Both the position numbers and the translations under genes were made by a program. From JBQCHF01 sp051953655 (GTDB lineage: Bacteria > Actinomycetota > Actinomycetes > Motilibacterales > Motilibacteraceae), in assembly GCA_051953655.1 (NCBI GenBank), contig JBQCIO010000040.1, positions 1-13,276 of the forward strand: DNA of 13,276 bases. The letters run 5' to 3'. Numbering within the stretch: position 1 is the first letter of the stretch; every line of letters begins with the position of its first letter. The notes below the pieces were generated by a model. It saw only the letters and a list, made by a program, of their open reading frames with translations, ran no database searches and was not told the DNA's origin. Shown one piece after another: positions 6,989 through 13,276 of this stretch.

Positions 6989-7740
6989 CCGGTCACCCTA
7001 GCCGCGGCGTCGGCGGGGGCAGGGACGGCGTCGACAGCGTCGTCCGCCGCCAGCACGGCCGGGACAGCAGCTGGGACGACGACCGGCGCGCCGGCCCGGT
7101 CGAGCGCGAACCGCGGCATCAGCACGTGCAGCACCGGCCCGATCCCGAGCGCGTAGACGACGGTGCCGATCCCCACGCTTCCGCCCAGCAGCCACCCGGT
7201 GGCGAGGACGGTGAGCTCGATCCCGGTGCGGACCAGGCGCACCGAGGCGCCGGTGCGCCGGACCAGGCCGGTCATCAGCCCGTCGCGCGGGCCGGGCCCG
7301 AGCCCGGCGCCGATGTAGAGCGCGCCGGCCAGGCCGTTCAGGACCACGGCCGCCAGCATCATCGGCACCCGCAGGGCCAGCGCGTCGGGTGCCGGCAGCA
7401 CCGCGAGCACCCGGTCCACGACCAGGCCGATGACGACGACGTTGCTCACCGTGCCGATCCCCGGCCGCTGCCGCAGCGGCCACCAGGCCAGCAGCACGAG
7501 CGCCCCGACGGCGATGGTGACGGTGCCGAAGGACAGCGGCACCAGGTGGGTCAGGCCCTGGTGGAACACGTCCCACGGGTCCAGGCCGAGCCCGGCCCGG
7601 ATCATCACCGCCATGCTCGCGCCGTAGAGCACCAGCCCGGCGTAGAGCTGCAGGAGCCGGCGCCCGAGGGCGGGGCCGGTCGCCGGCGCGGGGGCGATCA
7701 GGCGGGCCAGCGGGCGGGGAGCGGGGGGCAGCGGAGCCAT
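6985..7740 (-). CDS. YczE/YitT-like integral membrane protein
   Basis: Membrane protein of 251 residues resembling the YczE/YyaS/YitT group, with about five or six hydrophobic helices (near 29-48, 71-88, 97-113, 124-145, 172-188 and 195-208). Two internally repeated motifs, GLGLDPWDVFHQGL (50-63) and GLGPGPRDGLMTGL (146-159), mark the duplicated halves typical of this family. The last 40 residues are an Ala/Val/Pro-rich tail. The frame runs open far upstream, opposite the regulator gene, but ATG at 7740 starts the recognisable protein. It is divergent from a MocR-type regulator, the arrangement known for yczR/yczE, and is coupled to metB by a GTGA overlap. The transported substrate, if any, is unknown; an amino acid or a B6-related compound would fit the context. 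Confidence 0.8.
   Translation of the reverse strand: MAPLPPAPRPLARLIAPAPATGPALGRRLLQLYAGLVLYGASMAVMIRAGLGLDPWDVFHQGLTHLVPLSFGTVTIAVGALVLLAWWPLRQRPGIGTVSNVVVIGLVVDRVLAVLPAPDALALRVPMMLAAVVLNGLAGALYIGAGLGPGPRDGLMTGLVRRTGASVRLVRTGIELTVLATGWLLGGSVGIGTVVYALGIGPVLHVLMPRFALDRAGAPVVVPAAVPAVLAADDAVDAVPAPADAAARVTG
6995..7000 (-). promoter_or_regulatory. TAGGGT -10-like box before metB, inside yczE
   Basis: Minus-strand TAGGGT ends 6 nt before the metB GTG and lies within the last codons of the yczE-like gene. It fits an internal leaderless promoter, but AGGGTGA could equally serve as a ribosome-binding site for coupled translation. Confidence 0.4.
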
Positions 7741-7803
7741 GCTGCGCAGCCTGCCCGATGATTGGCCTTCCTTTCCAGGGCCAGTTGCGCGAGAGTGGCC
7801 CGC
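7741..7803. promoter_or_regulatory. Divergent promoter/operator between yczE and mocR
   Basis: This 63-bp gap must hold the promoters of both divergent genes. It contains the 10-bp palindrome GCTGCGCAGC (7741-7750) next to the yczE ATG. It also holds an inverted repeat, TGGCC (7763-7767) with GGCCA (7779-7783), 11 nt apart, and a third TGGCC copy at 7796-7800. Repeated half-sites in the shared gap are the usual layout for autoregulating MocR proteins. No clear TAGGNT box is seen here. Confidence 0.5.
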
Positions 7804-9339
7804 GTGCCCACCAGCTCCCGGCCAGCCCGCCGCCCCACGCCCTACGACCGGGTGCTCGGCGCGGTCACCCTGGCCCGGCTGCTCGCGGGCTGGGAGCGGG
7901 CCGGCGGTGCGGCATACGCAGCGTTGGCCGCCCGGGTGTCCCTGCTCGTGCTGGACGGCCGGCTGCCCCTGCGCACCCGCCTGCCCTCCGAGCGCGAGCT
8001 GGCCGCCGCGCTCGGGCTGAGCCGGACCACCGTCACCGCGGCCTACGAGCGGCTGCGCGCCGAGGGTTTCCTGGCCAGCCGCCAGGGCTCGGGCAGCTGG
8101 ACCTGTCTGCCGGGCGACCGCGGCGGGGGTCGTGCAGAGCACGGTCCGCAGCAGGCCTTCGGCCTGCCGGACGCCCCGCACGGCGTCGGCGCGGGTTCCG
8201 TCGACGCACCGCCGGACCAGGTCATCGACCTGGTGCACGCCGCCCCGCCGGCCCCCTCCGCCGTCGGCGCGGCGATGCGCTCCGCGGTGGCCGAGCTGCC
8301 GCGCCACCTGCCCGGCCCCGGCTACTCCGTCGACGGCCTGACCGTGCTGCGCGCAGCCGTGGCCGACCGGCACACCGCACGCGGGCTGCCCACCGGCGCC
8401 GAGCAGGTCCACGTCACCAACGGCGCCCAGCACGCGCTCGCCCTGGTGCTGCGCGCCCTGGCCCGGCCGGGCGACCGGGTGCTCGTGGAGGACCCCGCCT
8501 ATCCCAACGCCCTCACCGCCGTCCGGGCCGCCGGGCTGCGACCGGTGCCGGTCCCGGTCGGCGAGGACGGGTGGGCCCTGGACCAGCTCGAGGCGACCCT
8601 GCGCCGGGTCCGTCCCACGCTGGCGTACGTGGTGCCCGACCACCACAACCCGACCGGCCAGGTGCTCGACGTCGAGGGCCGCCGGAGGCTGTTCGCGGCC
8701 GCGGCCGCCGCCGGCACCACGGTGGTCGTCGACGAGACGCTGGCCGAGCTCGCGCTGGACCCGACGCCGGCGCCGCCCCCGCTGGCCGCGCTCGGGCCGG
8801 GTGTGGTCACGCTCGGCTCCACCAGCAAGACCTTCTGGGGCGGGGTGCGCATCGGGTGGGTGCGCGCCGATGGCGAGGTGCTGCGGCGCGTCCGCGACGT
8901 CCGCACCGCGCTGGACCTGGGCTCCCCCGTCCTGGAGCAGCTGGTCGCCGCCGAGCTGCTCGCGCGCACCGAGGAGGTGCTGGCCGAGCGGCTGCCCCTG
9001 CTGCGAGCCCAGCGCGACGCGCTGGTGGCGGCACTGGCCGCGGCGCTCCCGTGGCAGGTCCGCGTGCCCCCCGGCGGGCTGTCGGTGTGGGCCGACCTCG
9101 GCGCGCGGCGGAGCTCCGAGCTGGCTGTGGCGGGCCCGGCGCACGGGGTGCGACTGGCCTCCGGGCCGCGCTTCGGCGTCGACGGCGGGCACGAGCACCG
9201 GCTGCGGCTGCCGTTCACGCTGCCGGTGGACGCGTACGACGTCGTCGCCGGCCGGCTGGCCGCGGCATGGGAGCAGGTGGCGGGCGGGCGGGTGCGGCAC
9301 CGGGGTCAGGACCCGGCGACGGAGGGCGCGCTCGTCTGA
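7804..9339 (+). CDS. MocR-type GntR regulator with aminotransferase domain
   Basis: Transcription factor of 511 residues joining a GntR winged helix-turn-helix to a fold-type I aminotransferase-like, PLP-binding domain. The DNA-binding part (about 37-99) contains PSERELAAALGLSRTTV followed by YERLRAEGFL. The C-terminal domain (about 140-490) keeps the PLP residues N282 (DHHNPTG), D310 (VVVDETLAEL) and K342 (GSTSKTFWGG), plus the late arginine in HRLRLPFTLP. It may therefore sense PLP or its adduct with an amino acid. It is divergent from yczE and so resembles the YczR subgroup, likely controlling yczE-metB and itself. GTG at 7804 is preferred; GTG at 7795 and TTG at 7762 are alternatives, the latter crowding the yczE promoter. 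Confidence 0.88.
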   Translation: MPTSSRPARRPTPYDRVLGAVTLARLLAGWERAGGAAYAALAARVSLLVLDGRLPLRTRLPSERELAAALGLSRTTVTAAYERLRAEGFLASRQGSGSWTCLPGDRGGGRAEHGPQQAFGLPDAPHGVGAGSVDAPPDQVIDLVHAAPPAPSAVGAAMRSAVAELPRHLPGPGYSVDGLTVLRAAVADRHTARGLPTGAEQVHVTNGAQHALALVLRALARPGDRVLVEDPAYPNALTAVRAAGLRPVPVPVGEDGWALDQLEATLRRVRPTLAYVVPDHHNPTGQVLDVEGRRRLFAAAAAAGTTVVVDETLAELALDPTPAPPPLAALGPGVVTLGSTSKTFWGGVRIGWVRADGEVLRRVRDVRTALDLGSPVLEQLVAAELLARTEEVLAERLPLLRAQRDALVAALAAALPWQVRVPPGGLSVWADLGARRSSELAVAGPAHGVRLASGPRFGVDGGHEHRLRLPFTLPVDAYDVVAGRLAAAWEQVAGGRVRHRGQDPATEGALV

Positions 9340-9341
9340 CC

Positions 9342-9390
9342 GCTCCCGCGATGGTCGTGCTCCCGGGATGGTCGTGCTCCCGGGATGGCT
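9342..9390 (+). repeat. 17-bp tandem repeat, nearly three copies
   Basis: The unit GCTCCCGGGATGGTCGT occurs at 9342-9358 (one mismatch, CGCG for CGGG), at 9359-9375 exactly, and at 9376-9390 partly. Two copies contain the 8-bp palindrome TCCCGGGA. The array lies just after the mocR stop and about 55 bp before msrA. It may be a hairpin-rich terminator, a regulatory array, or a dispersed repeat. Confidence 0.75.
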
Positions 9391-9431
9391 GGGCGGCGGC
9401 TGCGGGTTGAGCATGGTGAGCAAGACCTACC

Positions 9432-9438
9432 GGAAGGA
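9432..9438 (+). promoter_or_regulatory. Ribosome-binding site of msrA
   Basis: GGAAGGA lies 6 nt before the GTG at 9445. It is the best Shine-Dalgarno match in the window and decides the msrA start over the upstream ATGs at 9385 and 9413. Confidence 0.7.
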
Positions 9439-9444
9439 CGCCAC

Positions 9445-10083
9445 GTGCTCTTCTCCCGCAGCAAGACCACCCTCCCCACCCCGGAGGAGGCCCTGCCCGG
9501 CCACCCCGAGCGCATCTACTCGGTCCCCACCACGCACGCCGTGCTCGGCACGCCGCTGGAGGGGCCGTACCCGGAGGGGCTGCAGACGCTGGTGCTGGGC
9601 CTGGGCTGCTTCTGGGGCGCCGAGGAGATCTACTGGCGCATCCCCGGCGTCTACACGACCTCGGTCGGCTACGCCGGCGGCATCTCCCCCAACCCCACCT
9701 ACGAGGAGGTGTGCACCGGGCGCACCGCGCACGCCGAGGTGGTGAAGGTCGTCTACGACCCCGCCGAGGTCTCCACCGCCGACCTGCTCAAGGTCTTCTG
9801 GGAGTCGCACGACCCGACCCAGGGCTACCGCCAGGGCAACGACCTGGGCAGCCAGTACCGCTCCGCGGTGTACTTCACCAGCGACGAGCAGCGCGAGGTG
9901 GCCGAGGCCCAGCGGACGGTCTACCAGGACGTCATCCGCCCTCGCGGCTACGGCGACATCACCACCGAGATCGCCCCGCTCGGCGACTACTACCCCGCCG
10001 AGGACTACCACCAGCAGTACCTCTACAAGGTGCCGCACGGCTACCGCTGCCACGCCAACACCGGCGTCGAGCTCCCGGTCTGA
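9445..10083 (+). CDS. msrA: Peptide-methionine (S)-S-oxide reductase
   Basis: MsrA of 212 residues, which reduces the S epimer of methionine sulfoxide in proteins and as free amino acid using thioredoxin. The catalytic cysteine C55 is in the diagnostic LGCFWGAEE motif, with the active-site glutamate E98 in RTAHAEVV. The family segment QGNDLGSQYRS lies at about 130-140, and a resolving cysteine, C202, sits in YRCHANTG near the C-terminus. The N-terminal 48 residues before the core resemble those of longer actinobacterial MsrA forms. GTG at 9445 follows a strong GGAAGGA. The gene is downstream of the MocR regulator but separated by a tandem repeat, so co-transcription is uncertain. It converges on cbs across a repeat-rich gap. 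Confidence 0.95.
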   Translation: MLFSRSKTTLPTPEEALPGHPERIYSVPTTHAVLGTPLEGPYPEGLQTLVLGLGCFWGAEEIYWRIPGVYTTSVGYAGGISPNPTYEEVCTGRTAHAEVVKVVYDPAEVSTADLLKVFWESHDPTQGYRQGNDLGSQYRSAVYFTSDEQREVAEAQRTVYQDVIRPRGYGDITTEIAPLGDYYPAEDYHQQYLYKVPHGYRCHANTGVELPV

Positions 10084-10111
10084 GCGGCGCTCGGCTCACC
10101 AGCACCGGCCG

Positions 10112-10143
10112 CGGTCGGAACGATCACGCCCCCGTGATCCTTC
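10112..10143 (-). repeat. Long inverted repeat, left copy
   Basis: The minus strand of this segment matches 10343-10374 in 28 of 32 positions. Its core is the dyad GATCACG-CCCC-CGTGATC (10122-10139), flanked by GGAAC and TTC in the orientation that the other copy mirrors. It begins 29 nt after the msrA stop and could form a hairpin at the mRNA end. Confidence 0.7.
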
Positions 10144-10179
10144 GTCGCCGCCCCCATGGAATCCCGCGGGGGCGGCGAC
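10144..10179. terminator. Strong 12-bp-stem hairpin after msrA
   Basis: GTCGCCGCCCCC (10144-10155) pairs perfectly with GGGGGCGGCGAC (10168-10179) around a 12-nt loop. It is the strongest simple hairpin near the msrA end and starts about 60 nt past its stop. No T-run follows, so it would be a non-canonical, possibly bidirectional terminator in this convergent gap. Confidence 0.5.
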
Positions 10180-10290
10180 AACGTTCCGGGGGCGGTTCGG
10201 CCCGCACGGGGTGCCGCGCCCCAGTTCCGCTCAGAGCTCGACGGCCGGCCCGGGCGCTCGGACGGGGCGCGTCCCACGCGCCACTCCCCA

Positions 10291-10345
10291 CTTACCGCGA
10301 CAGTTCCATGCTTACCGCGCCAGATCTGTCGCGGTAAGCATGGAA
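10291..10345. repeat. 42-bp palindrome plus extra half-site
   Basis: Positions 10304-10345 read the same on both strands except for one mismatched pair (10320/10329). The arms are TTCCATGCTTACCGCG and its complement, and the centre is CAGATCTG. An additional half-site, CTTACCGCGACAG, at 10291-10303 is the exact complement of 10326-10338. The upstream half-site can therefore form an alternative hairpin with the right arm. Each strand of the palindrome also contains a 9-codon frame from ATG to TAA, a by-product of its symmetry unless shown otherwise. Confidence 0.8.
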
Positions 10346-10374
10346 GGATCACGCCCGCGTGATCGTTCCGGCCG
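10343..10374 (+). repeat. Long inverted repeat, right copy
   Basis: Partner of 10112-10143 on the opposite strand, with the dyad GATCACG-CCCG-CGTGATC at 10347-10364. Its right part, GATCGTTCCGGCCGG, is also the first unit of the adjacent tandem array, so the array may have grown from this repeat. Confidence 0.7.
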
Positions 10375-10436
10375 GGGCTGATCTTTCCGGCCGGGGCTGA
10401 TCTTTCCGGCCGGGGCTGATCTTTCCGGCCGGGGCC
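10361..10436 (+). repeat. 19-bp tandem repeat, four copies
   Basis: The unit GATCTTTCCGGCCGGGGCT is present at 10361-10379 (one mismatch, G for T), 10380-10398, 10399-10417 and 10418-10436 (one mismatch, C for the last T). Each copy contains the palindrome CCGGCCGG. The array ends 12 bp before the cbs stop codon. Copy number probably varies between strains. Confidence 0.9.
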
Positions 10437-10448
10437 GGGGTGTCCCGC

Positions 10449-11813
<1,365 letters not shown>

Positions 11814-11820
11814 GGCCTGC

Positions 11821-11826
11821 AGCCTA
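11821..11826 (-). promoter_or_regulatory. TAGGCT -10-like box before cbs
   Basis: Minus-strand TAGGCT lies 7 nt before the cbs ATG, the leaderless arrangement. GCAGG within the spacer could instead act as a weak ribosome-binding site. Confidence 0.5.
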
Positions 11827-11844
11827 GGGGGCGCCGGCAGGGCG

Positions 11845-11858
11845 CTCGCCCGGGCGAG
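11845..11858. promoter_or_regulatory. 14-bp palindrome in the cbs/SGNH divergent promoter
   Basis: CTCGCCCGGGCGAG is a perfect 14-bp palindrome between the two divergent -10-like boxes (11821-11826 and 11881-11886), about 20 bp from each. The position suits an operator acting on both genes. At this GC content chance is a real alternative. Confidence 0.35.
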
Positions 11859-11880
11859 GCGGGAGAGATCCGGTGCGCGC

Positions 11881-11886
11881 TAGGTT
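11881..11886 (+). promoter_or_regulatory. TAGGTT -10-like box before the SGNH gene
   Basis: TAGGTT lies 6 nt before the GTG at 11893, so transcription would begin at the start codon. GAGGA in the spacer is too close to the GTG to be a normal ribosome-binding site, which favours the leaderless reading. Confidence 0.5.
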
Positions 11887-11892
11887 CGAGGA

Positions 11893-12984
11893 GTGAGCAA
11901 GGCCAGCGCCGCGCGGCGCATCGCGGTCGCCGCCGCGTACGGCGGCGGCGGCATCAGCGTGCGCGGCGCCACCACGCTCGGGCGGCTGGCCACCGAGGCC
12001 AGGCTGGCCCGGCGCGCCATCCCGGCCGCCACCGCCGAGCCGCCCGTGGGCGACGGCCTCTACGGCGACCCGGGCGTGGAGAACGCCGCGCAGGAGCCGA
12101 TCTCGTTCGTCGTCCTCGGAGACAGCAGCGCCGCCGGGTTCGGGGTGCACAAGCCGCACGAGACCCCGGGGGCCCTGCTGGCCTCCGGCCTGACCGAGGC
12201 CTCGGGGCGGCTGGTCCGCCTCACCGTGGTGGCCAAGGTCGGCGCGCAGTCCTCGGACCTGGACCGCCAGGTCACCCTCGCCCTCACCCACCGCCCCGAC
12301 GTCGCGCTCATCATGATCGGCGCCAACGACGTCACCCACCGGGTGCGCCCGGGCACCTCGGTCCGGCTGCTCGACGGCGCGGTCCGCCGGCTGCACGCGG
12401 CCGGCTGCGAGGTGGTCGTCGGCACCTGCCCGGACCTGGGCACCATCGAGCCGGTGGCGCAGCCGCTGCGCACCATCGCCCGGCAGTGGTCCCGCCAGCT
12501 GGCTGCCGCGCAGACCATCGTGGTGGTGGAGGCCGGCGGTCGCTCGGTGTCGCTGGGCGACATCCTCGGCCCGGAGTTCGCCGCGCGCCCCAAGGAGATG
12601 TTCGCCGCCGACCGCTTCCACCCCTCGGCCGCCGGCTACCGCGCCGCGGCCATGGTGCTGCTGCCGTCGGTGTGCGCCGCCATGGGCGCCTGGCCCGAGG
12701 GCGAGGAGGAGGCACCCGACGCCCGCCGCGGCGAGGGTCTGCGCTCGGTGGCCGACGCCGCCGTCGAGGCCGCCCGCACCGCCGGAACCGAGGTGTCCGG
12801 TGCGGAGCTGGCCGGGCGCGAGCGCGGACCGCGCGGGCGGTGGACGCTGCTGCGCCGCCGTCGTCGCCGGCAGATCCCCGAGCCCAGCGAGGTCGACGAG
12901 CACGTGCTGCCGACCCCGCGCGACGGCGAGCCCGACCCGTCGCCGCGCGACGAGCCGGACGCCGAGACGGCCACCACCGCCTGA
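11893..12984 (+). CDS. SGNH/GDSL-family esterase-like hydrolase
   Basis: Protein of 363 residues with an SGNH hydrolase core, a family of esterases and lipases acting on acyl or acetyl esters. Block I is FVVLGDSSAAGFG with nucleophile S78. Block III carries N145 in MIGANDVTH. Block V is DRFHPSAAGY with D240 and H243, so the catalytic set is complete. The N-terminus has a basic start and a Gly/Ala-rich, weakly hydrophobic stretch; a signal or anchor is possible but not clear. After the core, residues about 268-363 form a charged, low-complexity tail with a run of seven arginines (RRRRRRR-like, about 320-327) and many Asp/Glu/Pro residues. GTG at 11893 follows TAGGTT by 6 nt. It is divergent from cbs. 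The substrate is unknown. Confidence 0.85.
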   Translation: MSKASAARRIAVAAAYGGGGISVRGATTLGRLATEARLARRAIPAATAEPPVGDGLYGDPGVENAAQEPISFVVLGDSSAAGFGVHKPHETPGALLASGLTEASGRLVRLTVVAKVGAQSSDLDRQVTLALTHRPDVALIMIGANDVTHRVRPGTSVRLLDGAVRRLHAAGCEVVVGTCPDLGTIEPVAQPLRTIARQWSRQLAAAQTIVVVEAGGRSVSLGDILGPEFAARPKEMFAADRFHPSAAGYRAAAMVLLPSVCAAMGAWPEGEEEAPDARRGEGLRSVADAAVEAARTAGTEVSGAELAGRERGPRGRWTLLRRRRRRQIPEPSEVDEHVLPTPRDGEPDPSPRDEPDAETATTA

Positions 12985-13006
12985 TTCCTCAGCAGGCGCA
13001 GAGAGA

Positions 13007-13276
13007 TCAGGGCAGGGCGCGGCGCAGCGCCACCAGGGCGTCGACAGCCGCGCTCAGCGCGTCCAGCGCTGTTCGCTCCCCGACGACGTCGTCCGGCCCG
13101 TGCGCGGCAGCGGCCACGGCGACGTCGTGGGCGGTCACCGCCACCTGGTCGGCCGCGGCGTGGGCCGCGAGCACCGGCACCGGCCGGCGGGGACCGGCCT
13201 CGAGGTCGGCGGCTACGTCGGCGAGCGCCTGCGCGCAGAACCGGGCCGCGTCGGCCGGGGCGGGACCGTCCGCGGG
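13007..13276 (-). CDS. Partial uncharacterised alanine-rich helical protein (C-terminal part)
   Basis: A minus-strand frame enters from the window edge and ends at TGA 13009-13007, giving 89 codons with no start in the window. The residues read as ordinary protein: segments such as FCAQALADVAADLEAG and RTALDALSAAVDALVALRR look like amphipathic helices, and the codons have the strong G/C third position of the neighbours. I do not recognise the family. It converges on the SGNH gene with only 22 nt between the stops. The start and full length lie beyond the window. Confidence 0.6.
   Translation of the reverse strand, partial: PADGPAPADAARFCAQALADVAADLEAGPRRPVPVLAAHAAADQVAVTAHDVAVAAAAHGPDDVVGERTALDALSAAVDALVALRRALP

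Larger units (their letters stand above)
10084..10448. other. Gene-free, repeat-packed gap between msrA and cbs
   Basis: These 365 bases separate two convergent genes, so promoters are not expected. The gap holds a 12-bp-stem hairpin, a pair of 32-bp inverted repeats, a 42-bp palindrome with an extra half-site, and a four-copy tandem repeat, each listed separately. Only about 10180-10290 shows no clear structure. No credible protein-coding frame was found. Confidence 0.8.

Noticed and set aside
5408..7156. Plus-strand 582-residue frame opposite metB
   Set aside because: Gly/Gln/His/Val-rich repetitive composition with no domain. It lies antisense to metB, which has all its PLP residues.
7758..9410. 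Plus-strand 550-residue frame overlapping the MocR gene
   Set aside because: Arg/Ala/Pro/Gly-rich shadow in another frame of a gene with clear HTH and PLP motifs.
7741..9423. Minus-strand open frame extending the YczE-like protein by about 560 residues
   Set aside because: It runs opposite the well-supported MocR gene. The residues are Gly/Arg/Pro/Ala/Gln-rich with no recognisable domain, and the real protein begins cleanly at ATG 7740.
9342..9436. Tandem repeats as a CRISPR array
   Set aside because: The 17-bp units abut directly with no spacers and there are no cas genes; the same holds for the 19-bp array at 10361-10436.
10308..10341. Nine-codon ATG-to-TAA frames on both strands of the 42-bp palindrome
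   Set aside because: They follow automatically from the palindrome. No ribosome-binding site or coding context supports them as peptides.

Overview
The window is a very GC-rich stretch with dense genes, frequent GTG/TTG starts and strong third-position G/C bias. This points to a high-GC actinobacterium. The gene content and the style of the intergenic repeats suggest a Geodermatophilaceae-like lineage (Blastococcus, Modestobacter or Geodermatophilus); that family call is inference. No tRNA, rRNA, CRISPR array, phage or classical defence system was found.

Layout: (1) 1-1405 holds an odd, homopolymer-rich leader, then an MFS exporter gene (+). (2) 1406-2958 is the convergent gap between the exporter and an amidase, occupied by one IS481-family insertion sequence with an intact DDE transposase. 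(3) 2959-7740 is a minus-strand block, read in the order yczE-like membrane protein, metB, a MutL/GlmL-type ASKHA ATPase, amidase. yczE and metB overlap by 4 nt; metB and the ATPase gene are 24 nt apart. (4) 7804-9339 is a MocR/GntR regulator with a PLP aminotransferase-like domain, divergent from yczE. (5) 9445-10081 is msrA (+). (6) 10084-10448 is a repeat-packed gap between convergent msrA and cbs. (7) 10449-11813 is cystathionine beta-synthase (-), divergent from an SGNH/GDSL esterase-like gene (11893-12984, +). (8) The window ends in the 3' part of an uncharacterised minus-strand gene.

Functional theme: sulfur amino acid and PLP metabolism. MetB and CBS are the two cystathionine enzymes of transsulfuration, and MsrA repairs oxidised methionine. 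The MocR regulator carries a PLP-binding fold and sits opposite yczE, which is translationally coupled to metB. This suggests, without proving it, that the PLP-sensing regulator influences the yczE-metB-ATPase transcription unit. The MutL/GlmL homologue is unexpected because no B12-dependent mutase lies in the window.

The most interesting non-coding signals are three. A TAGGNT hexamer sits 6-8 nt before the chosen start codon of five separate genes, the layout of leaderless actinobacterial promoters, and it fixes the starts of several of them. The msrA/cbs gap carries a nearly perfect 42-bp palindrome with an extra half-site, a long inverted repeat pair and a four-copy 19-bp tandem array. Other short palindromic or tandem repeats lie at 4419-4464 and 9342-9390. 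I found no convincing wholly new multi-gene system.
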